This document shows, piece after piece, positions 6,662-13,441 of a stretch of 64,000 nt of DNA. Under the pieces are notes generated by a model. It was not told the origin of the DNA. It ran no database searches and saw only the letters and a list, made by a program, of their open reading frames with translations. Position numbers and translations under genes: made by a program. Numbering within the stretch: position 1 is the first letter of the stretch; the number at the start of each line of letters is the position of its first letter. Location: positions 62,001-126,000 of the forward strand of contig CAVAQT010000003.1 in the NCBI GenBank assembly GCA_963590855.1, in the 5' to 3' direction. The DNA is from Ruminococcus_C sp963590855 (GTDB lineage: Bacteria > Bacillota > Clostridia > Oscillospirales > Ruminococcaceae).

Positions 6662-8419
6662 TTATTTCAGCATCTCAGCCACATCTTCTGCGATCTGTTC
6701 TGCCGTCAGGTGATTTTTCTGCAGCACTTCCTGTACATCATAGCGGTCGAGGAATTTCTTCTGCAAACCGTAACACTTCGTCTTGACGGTTGAATCACCA
6801 TAGAACCGCGCGATCTTTTCGCCGAAGCCACCGTCCAGAACGCCATCCTCCAGTGTGATTACAACCTTGTGGTCAGCCTTCAGCTGTTCCAGCAGTGCGG
6901 TATCCTGTCCCGTGATATAATACGGATTGATGACAGTCGGTGTAACTCCTGTTTTCTCCTGAATCTTCTCGGCTGCTGCCACACCCAGGTGGTAGAACGA
7001 GCCAAGTGCCAGAATTGCCACGCTGCTTCCCTGCTGTGTCACTTCATAACGATTCAGTTCTCCAAAGTTCTTTGTCACTGCCTTGCCGTCAGAAATATAC
7101 TGTGCCGGCACACGAATCGCAACCGGATGCGCATCCTGATCCAGTGCCCAATCCAGCATTGCCTTGTAGTCCTCCACCGTTACCGGCGCCAGATAAACCA
7201 GATTCGGAATGTTGGAGATCATGGGAATGTCATAAATGCCCAGGTGTGTCACATCATTCATGCCAAAGACAGAAGCCGCAAAGACAGCAATGGTCACAGC
7301 GCTGTTGTTGATGCAGACATCCTGAGACAGCTGGTCATAGGTACGCTGCAAGAAAGAACTGTACACGCCCCAGAACGGCTTGCCGCCATTTTTGGCGATA
7401 CCGGATGACATAGCGACAGCCTGCTCTTCGGCAATGCCCACATCCATAAACTGCTTGCCCGCCTTTTTCCGGATGTCCTCTGCGAATCCGAATACCGTCG
7501 GTGTTGCGGAAGTGATCGCACAGACACGCGCATCCTCTGCCATTTTCTTTTGCAGATATGCAGAAGTAAAGCTGCCGTAATCCCCTTCGCTGTCAAAAGA
7601 GACAGTGGACTTTCCGGTGGCAATGTCAAACGGCATGCACCAGTGCCACTGTTCCTTGTGCTGCTCTGCCGGCGCATAGCCCTTGCCTTTCAAAGTCACA
7701 ATATGCACCACTACCGGCTTGGTGCTGTCCTTGACCTGCTGGAATGCTGCGATCAGGGACGGGATATCGTTGCCATCCTTGACAAAAACATAATCCAGAC
7801 CCATCGCACGAAACAGATTGCACTCCGACTTGCCGTCAGTTTCCCGGAGCAGCTTCAGGTTTTTGTACAGACCGCCGTGATTCTCAGCGATGGACATATC
7901 GTTGTCATTTACCACAATGATAAAGTTGGTATCCATTTCACCGGCAAAATCCAGACCTTCCAGTGCTTCACCACCGCTGAGCGAGCCGTCACCGATCACC
8001 GCGATCACGTTGCCGCTTTCGCCTTTCAGATCCCGTCCCTTTGCCAGACCGCTGGCAAGGCTGACGGAGGTAGAGGTATGCCCCACAGTAAAGAAATCAT
8101 GTTCGCTCTCGTGCGGGTCGGTATACCCCGAGATATCGTCAAAGTGCTCCTCGTACAGATAGGAATCCTTTCTGCCGGTCAGCATCTTATGGGGATAGCT
8201 CTGGTGTGAAACGTCAAATACGATCTTGTCTTTGGGGGAATCAAAAACATAGTGCATGGCGATCGTCGCCTCTACCATGCCGAAGTTCGGGCCAAAGTGA
8301 CCGCCGTGTTTGCTCAGACGGAACAGCAGCGCCTGGCGCATCTCTTCTGCCAGCGCTTTCAATTCATCCTGATTCAGTTTCTTGACATCTTCCGGTGCAT
8401 TGATTTTTTCCAGATACAT
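6662..8419 (-). CDS. dxs: 1-deoxy-D-xylulose-5-phosphate synthase-type enzyme
   Basis: A 585-residue thiamine-diphosphate enzyme of the DXS/transketolase family. DXS condenses pyruvate with glyceraldehyde 3-phosphate in the first step of the MEP isoprenoid pathway and also feeds thiamine and pyridoxal synthesis. Seen: DVSHQSYPHKMLTGR, GHTSTSVSLASGLAKG, the ThDP motif GDGSLSGGEALEGL ending in NDND, and central and C-terminal transketolase folds. It is about 35 residues shorter than the usual 620 and differs from textbook motifs (GHTSTS for GHSSTS). It may therefore belong to a Firmicute side branch whose product is less certain. AGGAGGA precedes the ATG. It follows a MerR gene by 11 nt, which probably controls it. 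Confidence 0.82.
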   Translation of the reverse strand: MYLEKINAPEDVKKLNQDELKALAEEMRQALLFRLSKHGGHFGPNFGMVEATIAMHYVFDSPKDKIVFDVSHQSYPHKMLTGRKDSYLYEEHFDDISGYTDPHESEHDFFTVGHTSTSVSLASGLAKGRDLKGESGNVIAVIGDGSLSGGEALEGLDFAGEMDTNFIIVVNDNDMSIAENHGGLYKNLKLLRETDGKSECNLFRAMGLDYVFVKDGNDIPSLIAAFQQVKDSTKPVVVHIVTLKGKGYAPAEQHKEQWHWCMPFDIATGKSTVSFDSEGDYGSFTSAYLQKKMAEDARVCAITSATPTVFGFAEDIRKKAGKQFMDVGIAEEQAVAMSSGIAKNGGKPFWGVYSSFLQRTYDQLSQDVCINNSAVTIAVFAASVFGMNDVTHLGIYDIPMISNIPNLVYLAPVTVEDYKAMLDWALDQDAHPVAIRVPAQYISDGKAVTKNFGELNRYEVTQQGSSVAILALGSFYHLGVAAAEKIQEKTGVTPTVINPYYITGQDTALLEQLKADHKVVITLEDGVLDGGFGEKIARFYGDSTVKTKCYGLQKKFLDRYDVQEVLQKNHLTAEQIAEDVAEMLK

Positions 8420-8430
8420 GATCGTTCCTC

Positions 8431-8829
8431 CTAATCTTCCTTTTCTGACGGGTCTTTCTCCCAGGAAAGCACCCCAGTCTCCACTGCCGCCTCATACCGG
8501 CTGATCTTATAGTTCAGGCGATCTAATGTGGCATTGATCTGCGCCTTTTGTTCCAGCAGTGCCTCACGCTGATCCAACAAAAGCTGAAGCCGCGCCGGAA
8601 TGGTATCCTCTCCCTGCTGACAGAGTTTGACGTACTCGATCATTACCTCAACCGGCAGTCCGGCGCTGCGCATACAGAGAGCAAGTTCTACCCATCCCAG
8701 ATCATCCGGCTGATAATTCCGGATGCCGCTGGGCGTTCGCGTCACCTTTGGGATCATTCCCACACGCTCATAATAGCGCAGCGTATCCTGAGAGATCTGA
8801 TATTTTTCACTGACTTCTTTAATGGTCAT
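8431..8829 (-). CDS. MerR family transcriptional regulator
   Basis: A 132-residue MerR-type activator. Residues 1-70 form the winged helix (TIKEVSEKYQISQDTLRYYE, then RNYQPDDLGWVE). After a linker, a long coiled coil (residues ~85-115) provides dimerisation. No cysteine cluster is present, so it is not a metal sensor of the MerR/CueR kind; its form fits the BltR/AdhR branch that senses small molecules or aldehyde stress. The dxs-type gene follows 11 nt downstream in the same operon, and a MerR-type 19-bp-spacer promoter lies directly upstream. It therefore probably activates its own operon. Confidence 0.9.
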   Translation of the reverse strand: MTIKEVSEKYQISQDTLRYYERVGMIPKVTRTPSGIRNYQPDDLGWVELALCMRSAGLPVEVMIEYVKLCQQGEDTIPARLQLLLDQREALLEQKAQINATLDRLNYKISRYEAAVETGVLSWEKDPSEKED

Positions 8830-8850
8830 TTGCTCACCTCCAGCGACTCT

Positions 8851-8881
8851 ATTATAACACTTAGAGTTTGCTCCAGGTCAA
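8851..8881 (-). promoter_or_regulatory. MerR-type promoter with 19-bp spacer and dyad
   Basis: On the minus strand TTGACC (8881-8876) and TATAAT (8856-8851) are 19 nt apart. The spacer contains the dyad CTGGAG-CAAA-CTCTAAG. An over-long spacer with a dyad is the hallmark of MerR-activated promoters, and this dyad resembles the one used by the AdhR/BltR branch. Confidence 0.75.
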
Positions 8882-8913
8882 TAGCTGCTCCGCAGATTTT
8901 ACATTTCATTCAC

Positions 8914-8957
8914 AAAAAAAAGCTTCCTGAAACGGAAAAGTTCCCAGGAAGCTCTTT
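8914..8957 (-). terminator. Terminator of the LytTR operon
   Basis: AGCTTCCTG (8921-8929) pairs with CAGGAAGCT (8945-8953); on the minus strand a run of seven T follows. Confidence 0.8.
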
Positions 8958-9007
8958 GGTGAATTTATAATTGTTCAATAGAATCCCGCTTTTTCATATC
9001 CAATCTC

Positions 9008-9751
9008 CTATTGGATCGAATCGATCTTCCATTGACCGCCGTCCATTACGATTTGTACAGTCAATACCGCAGCTGCGCCAAAGTTGTCGTACTGCATGGA
9101 AGCGGCAAAGGAATTTTCTGTGACATCCGTCACTTCCACCTGCTCCGGATCTAACCAGGCAAAGCCGCCGCTGGTCGCATACTGTCTGCCGTACAAACCA
9201 CCGTTTGCATCAATATACAGCGGCTGGTCTGTTCCCAAAATCGCAGAATACCGCGCATCGATCATTTTCTGCGTCAGGTTGGACTCCAGATACACCTTTA
9301 AGTCTGCCGTGCTGGAGAACTGTGTCTTTGCCACCTTTTCATATACTGCGCCGTACTTTGCAGACTGCACAATATCGTTTTCATCCTTGGGCAGATTGCC
9401 GCTGCCGATGCGGTCAATATAGTCCAGCGCACCCAACAGGCGCTTGGCTGTCTCTGCGTATTCTGTCGTATTTCCTGCATCTGCCGCAGTGGTTTGTGCT
9501 GCTGTCTCGGCCGCACTGCTCTCCTCTGGTGCCGGAATCGTCTCTGCGGTTGTCTCCGCATTGGATTCGGTTTCTGATGCAGTTTCTGCTGCCGTGGTTT
9601 CTGTTGCCTCGGCTGCTGTAGTTTCTGTGGAGGCAGTTTCCGCATCCGATGAGGACACCGGCGTTTCTACCTCTGTACAGCCGGCAAAACCAGTCAGCAC
9701 TGCTGCGGACAAAAGCGCTGCCAGCCATTTTTGTCTATTTTTCTTTTTCAT
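9008..9751 (-). CDS. Lipoprotein, possibly with an IseA-like DL-endopeptidase inhibitor domain
   Basis: A 247-residue lipoprotein, last gene of the LytTR operon. It has a signal peptide with lipobox TGFAGC (Cys25). Residues ~27-98 are a Ser/Thr/Ala/Glu-rich spacer that would hold the folded part away from the membrane. The C-terminal ~145 residues (LPKDENDIVQ, YEKVAKTQFSSTADLKVYL, LYIDANGGLYGRQYATSGG) recall IseA/YoeB-like domains that inhibit cell-wall DL-endopeptidases, a resemblance from memory only. AGGAGGG lies upstream of the ATG and the start overlaps the DUF3021-like gene by 17 nt, indicating coupling. A cell-envelope role fits the operon. Confidence 0.7.
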   Translation of the reverse strand: MKKKNRQKWLAALLSAAVLTGFAGCTEVETPVSSSDAETASTETTAAEATETTAAETASETESNAETTAETIPAPEESSAAETAAQTTAADAGNTTEYAETAKRLLGALDYIDRIGSGNLPKDENDIVQSAKYGAVYEKVAKTQFSSTADLKVYLESNLTQKMIDARYSAILGTDQPLYIDANGGLYGRQYATSGGFAWLDPEQVEVTDVTENSFAASMQYDNFGAAAVLTVQIVMDGGQWKIDSIQ

Positions 9752-10214
9752 AGGGTGTTCCCTCCTGTTTTTTCGCGTGAAATTCTTTCAGTTTCTCATT
9801 CATCTCATTCGCGGTTCGCTTATAAGCCTGATAGTTCATCTCCGCCGTAAAGCTGTAAACTGCCGCGATCGTAATACACATGCACAGAACGCCGCCAAAC
9901 GTAGGCGCGTACCATCCGTAAAAATAAGTACAAGTCAGCACCACTGCCGTAATCAAAACATAATGGATCACCAGACGGATCATTGCTTCCCGATTTCCCA
10001 TGTCTTTCTTTTGCGGCAGAATGAGTTCCGTAATGATGCCGGTCAGCACGCCGATCAGCAAAATCTCCGGCAGCATGATAAATGAGATCTGCCCTTGAAA
10101 CGGCGGATTCCCATTCACCAGATTGGTAATGCCGCCCCAGAATATACAGGCGATCAGCGTCCCGGTCGTCGATGCCGTTATGATCGAAAGCATTTTTTTG
10201 ATTCTATTCCACAT
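9735..10214 (-). CDS. DUF3021-like membrane protein
   Basis: A 159-residue protein with four predicted membrane segments (about residues 8-28, 44-64, 85-105 and 112-130) and a charged C-terminal tail ending near EKEK. LytTR regulators of this kind are commonly followed by a DUF3021 membrane partner thought to hold or inhibit the regulator. Here the LytTR stop is 10 nt upstream, matching that pairing. GAGGTGCGGCG precedes the ATG. The inhibitory role is inferred from the gene pair, not from any residue in this protein. Confidence 0.8.
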   Translation of the reverse strand: MWNRIKKMLSIITASTTGTLIACIFWGGITNLVNGNPPFQGQISFIMLPEILLIGVLTGIITELILPQKKDMGNREAMIRLVIHYVLITAVVLTCTYFYGWYAPTFGGVLCMCITIAAVYSFTAEMNYQAYKRTANEMNEKLKEFHAKKQEGTPYEKEK

Positions 10215-10223
10215 CGCCGCACC

Positions 10224-10664
10224 TCACAATCCAAGCCGCTTTTTCACATTCGGAACATACTGCCGGGAGATAATGACTTTCTCCCCATTTTGCAGCATGG
10301 CTTCAAATCGCCCGCTGAAAGACGGCGCAAATCGCTCCACCTTCGCCAGATTCAAGATCATGGACTTCGAGATCCGGATGAAATCCGTTCCGGAAAAGCG
10401 CTGTTCCAGCTCGTACAGTTTATATTTCAGTTCTGACACCTCTGCTCTGCCGTAGGCAAAAACCTTGTTATCTACAGACTCAAAGTAGAAAACCTCTTCC
10501 GGATGGAGTACACTCATACTGCCATCGGTATGATAACACATCAGCTTTTCATTTTCCAGCTGCAATGCATGCAGAAGCTCTGTCACACGCTCTGAAAGCA
10601 CATTGGCCCGGATGATGATCTCCTCTTCTCCGCCCGGCGGCAGATTTTCAATAATCACTCTCAT
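10224..10664 (-). CDS. LytTR family DNA-binding regulator
   Basis: A 146-residue protein with an N-terminal ~45-residue region (RVIIENLPPGGEEEIIIRAN) and a C-terminal LytTR domain: VLHPEEVFYFESVDNKVFAY, FIRISKSMILNL and GEKVIISRQYVPNVKKRL. It has no response-regulator receiver domain, so it is probably controlled by its DUF3021-like partner rather than by phosphorylation. The start is ATG 10664, overlapping the permease stop as ATGA. The same frame is open further upstream, but that stretch is the shadow of the permease gene. It probably regulates its own operon or envelope genes. Confidence 0.9.
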   Translation of the reverse strand: MRVIIENLPPGGEEEIIIRANVLSERVTELLHALQLENEKLMCYHTDGSMSVLHPEEVFYFESVDNKVFAYGRAEVSELKYKLYELEQRFSGTDFIRISKSMILNLAKVERFAPSFSGRFEAMLQNGEKVIISRQYVPNVKKRLGL

Positions 10665-11560
10665 GTATGGCTCTGCTTCCTTTCTGCTATGATATGCAGC
10701 GCCACATACGCTCCTGTCAGCAGCAGAATCGTTCCCACAATGCAAAGGTACATCGCCGGAACAGAGACCACCCTGCCGCAAAACTCTACCCGACAATCCA
10801 GAGAATCCCGGATTCCCTCGCGGCATGCTTCTGGAATACCGTCTGTTTTCATTTGCGCTAATACGCCGCCCATGGCATGATTTTTCACCAGAGCAGTCGC
10901 ATAGGTGCTTGGCAAAAAGGACAAGACCCTTTGCAGACCGTCTCCATAGCTGGAAAGCGGCATATATGCGCCGCAAATAAAGCCATACCCGGCGCTGACG
11001 ATCGTACCCACCGCGGAGATCTGTCCCTGGGTAGAGAGGAAAAAGTGGATCAGCGAAGAAAGTGCCGTGCCAAACAATACCAGGAGCACCACGTCCCCGA
11101 CAAGCAGGAGCACATCCTTTCCGGTATAAAACCATCCGGCTGTATAAACATAACCCAGACAAGCCGCAAGTGCCGCAAAGCAAACCAACAGAGAGGAGAT
11201 CAGCGTACTGAGAAAATAGCTCAGCGGCAGAACCGCCGGACGCAAAGGCGCAATGGTCAGATCCTTTCGCGCCCCGGTGATCTTATCCTGCACCATCAGC
11301 ATATTGGAGCAAAAGGGCACAGTCACACAGGAAACCGCCAGAATGGATGCCGCCAGCTGTGCCCCGACCATGCCGTCCACCATATTCCCTGCAAGAGACA
11401 CGCCCTCCGGTATAGCACCGGTAAAGCTGTCATGAAAGACCTTGCCCAAAAAGGTCGCATACAGCACCAGCAAAATCGCCGGCGTGATGAGAGATGTAAA
11501 AAACATCCCTTTATCCCTGAAATAGAGTTTGACATTACGCAGTACCAACGCGCGCAGCAT
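10661..11560 (-). CDS. ABC-2 type transporter permease
   Basis: About 299 residues with an N-terminal RNVKLYFRDKGMFFTSL segment leading into the first of six membrane spans, the usual layout of ABC-2 permeases that export drugs, lantibiotics or polysaccharides. A large external loop follows the first span (residues ~40-85). A GDVVLLVLFGTALSSLI stretch and the C-terminal helix complete the domain. The start is placed at ATG 11560 with GGGGGTGAT about 4 nt upstream; GTG 11575 and ATG 11566 are also in frame. It overlaps the ATPase gene by 26 nt and the LytTR gene by 4 nt. Substrate unknown. Confidence 0.88.
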   Translation of the reverse strand: MLRALVLRNVKLYFRDKGMFFTSLITPAILLVLYATFLGKVFHDSFTGAIPEGVSLAGNMVDGMVGAQLAASILAVSCVTVPFCSNMLMVQDKITGARKDLTIAPLRPAVLPLSYFLSTLISSLLVCFAALAACLGYVYTAGWFYTGKDVLLLVGDVVLLVLFGTALSSLIHFFLSTQGQISAVGTIVSAGYGFICGAYMPLSSYGDGLQRVLSFLPSTYATALVKNHAMGGVLAQMKTDGIPEACREGIRDSLDCRVEFCGRVVSVPAMYLCIVGTILLLTGAYVALHIIAERKQSHT

Positions 11561-12467
11561 AAGCATCACCCCCACTTGATTTTCCCGTCACTGCCAGAAA
11601 CACATCATCCATCCTGCCCTTTACGATCTCATAATCCAAAAACAGCTCCGGATGCTGCACGATGAGTTTCGTTGCCGTCTTTGTGTCCGGCACTGAAATG
11701 CGAAACGCTTCTCCGGTTTTTTGATAAGGCATTTTCAAAGCAGCCACAGCCGATTCCTTGACATGATACAGCGTCACATAATCCCCGGTGTAGCGGTTTT
11801 TCAGTTCCAGAGGTGTCCCCTGTGCAGCAATCTTCCCTTCATCCAAAATCACCACCTGGTCTGCTCCGGCAGCTTCCTCCATATAGTGCGTTGTCAAAAA
11901 CACTGTCATACCCTTTTTCTGCCGCAGTGTCTCGATCACATTCCAGACTGTCTGCCGTGTCTGAGGATCCAGTCCGGTAGTCGGTTCATCCAGGATCAGC
12001 AGCTTCGGCCGGTGAAAAATGGCACGGGCAATGTCGATCCGTCGCCGCTGTCCGCCGGAAAGCTTTCCCACAGGACGGCGCAGCAGCGGACGCAGTTCCA
12101 GCAGCTCGTCCAGTTCCAGTAAGCGTTTCTGAAACTCCCTGCCGGTAATGCCGTAGAGGGCGGCGCGATACCGCAGATTGTCCTGTACTGTGAGCTGTCT
12201 GTCCAATGCCGAATTTTGAAAGACAACGCCCAGATCTCTCCGGACAGCGTCACGCTCTTCCCGGACATTTTTCCCATGAATGCGGATCTCACCGGCATCC
12301 TGCCGCAGCTGTCCGCACAGCATGGAAATGGTTGTGCTTTTTCCGGCGCCGTTTACCCCCAGAAATGCAAACAGCTGTCCGGTCTGTACCTGAAGAGAGA
12401 GGTCGTTTACTGCGTGAATATTTCCAAATCGTTTTTGCAGATGTGTGATTTCAATACATGGTTCCAT
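11535..12467 (-). CDS. ABC transporter ATP-binding protein
   Basis: A 310-residue ATPase, first gene of the operon, which powers the ABC-2 permease encoded next. Seen: Walker A GVNGAGKST near residue 37, Q-loop VVFQNSALD, signature KLSGGQRRRIDIAR, Walker B LLILDEPTTGLDP and switch histidine TTHYMEEA. The last ~80 residues form the extra C-terminal domain common in DrrA/CcmA-type drug-resistance ATPases. The upstream AAAGGCGGCG is a modest ribosome site. A consensus promoter lies 35-60 nt upstream. The operon layout ATPase, permease, LytTR, DUF3021, lipoprotein suggests an envelope-stress or antimicrobial-peptide response. Confidence 0.93.
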   Translation of the reverse strand: MEPCIEITHLQKRFGNIHAVNDLSLQVQTGQLFAFLGVNGAGKSTTISMLCGQLRQDAGEIRIHGKNVREERDAVRRDLGVVFQNSALDRQLTVQDNLRYRAALYGITGREFQKRLLELDELLELRPLLRRPVGKLSGGQRRRIDIARAIFHRPKLLILDEPTTGLDPQTRQTVWNVIETLRQKKGMTVFLTTHYMEEAAGADQVVILDEGKIAAQGTPLELKNRYTGDYVTLYHVKESAVAALKMPYQKTGEAFRISVPDTKTATKLIVQHPELFLDYEIVKGRMDDVFLAVTGKSSGGDAYAARVGTA

Positions 12468-12500
12468 TTGTCATCGCCGCCTTTCAGAAGTTATGGTTTC

Positions 12501-12529
12501 ATTATATCGCACCTGCCGCCGATTTTCAA
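12501..12529 (-). promoter_or_regulatory. Promoter of the ABC/LytTR operon
   Basis: On the minus strand TTGAAA (12529-12524) and TATAAT (12506-12501), 17-nt spacer. Confidence 0.78.
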
Positions 12530-12581
12530 GAGAAATCCGGTAAGTGGTATTTTTCTGTATGTAACCTGCACGCTTCATGAC

Positions 12582-12614
12582 AAAAGCGACCGGGATATCT
12601 CCCAGTCGCTTTGT
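12582..12614 (-). terminator. Terminator of the prepilin-like gene
   Basis: AAAGCGACCGGGA pairs imperfectly with TCCCAGTCGCTTT around ATATC, 22 nt after the stop. The following T-run on the minus strand is short. Confidence 0.65.
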
Positions 12615-12635
12615 TCCATGTATGCAATCTCGTTT

Positions 12636-13277
12636 TTATTTGCGCACGGCTTTTTTCATTTCATTCCAGCAATCCGCTGTTGCTGCGCTCGCACTCTTTT
12701 GCGATTCCGGGCGCGTAACAAAATAGAACTGTACTTTTATGGTTTCACCGTTAATATGAAAGCTGTTGTTTCCATCATATAAGCCCTGCTCATTCCATGG
12801 GTATATTTCCGTCCATGCAGAGCCGTTATAGAAGAGTGGATAAGTATTCTTGTCCGGCCAGTAGATGATGATGTACGGCTGATAGGTTTTCTCAAAATCG
12901 CTGTTCTTATAGGTATCATAATCACCGAGTCCCACGATCAGCATATAGGGCTTTCTTTCAAACAAGTCATCTGCTTTTTGCGCAAAGACCCGCCCGATCT
13001 CAGAAGAAGCACAGTCTGCATCCCTGGCATCTCCATAAGTAGCTCCGCTGAAGATCTGATGCGCATCTTTTGCCGGCGGATGAAATGCATAAGACTCTGC
13101 CAGAGCAGACTGCACGCCGGTCACACAGAGTTTTGCTTCCTGCATGTAAGCAGCATTGCGGCTCTTTTGGATATACCCCACCAAAGAGACAGCCACCACC
13201 GCAGATAGAATTGATATAATCAACAGAACCACGATCAGTTCAACCAAAGAAAATCCAGCGCTTTGCTTTCGCTTCAT
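12636..13277 (-). CDS. Type IV prepilin-like (pseudopilin) protein
   Basis: A 213-residue protein starting at ATG 13277, with GAGGTGG just upstream; an in-frame GTG at 13298 lies before that site. It has a class III signal, MKRKQSAG then FSLVELIVVL, with cleavage expected after Gly8 and the conserved Glu at mature position 5. The hydrophobic helix continues to about residue 35. The C-terminal ~170 residues are a globular domain containing YQPYIIIYWPDKNTYPLFYN and no pilin disulphide pair I can recognise. No prepilin peptidase, assembly ATPase or other pilin is in the window, so it depends on genes elsewhere. It sits between two terminators as a single-gene unit. Confidence 0.85.
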   Translation of the reverse strand: MKRKQSAGFSLVELIVVLLIISILSAVVAVSLVGYIQKSRNAAYMQEAKLCVTGVQSALAESYAFHPPAKDAHQIFSGATYGDARDADCASSEIGRVFAQKADDLFERKPYMLIVGLGDYDTYKNSDFEKTYQPYIIIYWPDKNTYPLFYNGSAWTEIYPWNEQGLYDGNNSFHINGETIKVQFYFVTRPESQKSASAATADCWNEMKKAVRK

Positions 13278-13313
13278 AACATCCACCTCATTTTCCACAA
13301 TTCAAACAGCCTC

Positions 13314-13319
13314 ATTATA
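13314..13319 (-). promoter_or_regulatory. Probable -10 element of the prepilin-like gene
   Basis: TATAAT on the minus strand, preceded by GC as in many promoters here. The -35 is poor: only ACAACA lies at 17-nt spacing. The promoter may therefore need an activator. Confidence 0.45.
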
Positions 13320-13360
13320 GCACAGCACGACACAATTGTTGTAAACAATCCATGAATCCA

Positions 13361-13411
13361 CAAAAAAAGCACACACTCTCCAAATTTTTTTCAGAGAGCG
13401 TGTGCTTTTTC
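13361..13411 (-). terminator. Terminator of the giant surface-protein gene
   Basis: GCACACACTCTC pairs with GAGAGCGTGTGC around an AT-rich loop, followed on the minus strand by seven T. It lies 30 nt after the stop codon. Confidence 0.85.
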
Positions 13412-13441
13412 ATCAATCTGCCCATGCAGATCTTTTGGGAT

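Noticed and set aside
10665..11183. N-terminal extension of the LytTR frame by 173 codons
   Set aside because: This stretch overlaps the permease gene in another frame, and the extension has Cys/Arg-rich composition. The ATGA overlap at 10661-10664 gives a natural start.
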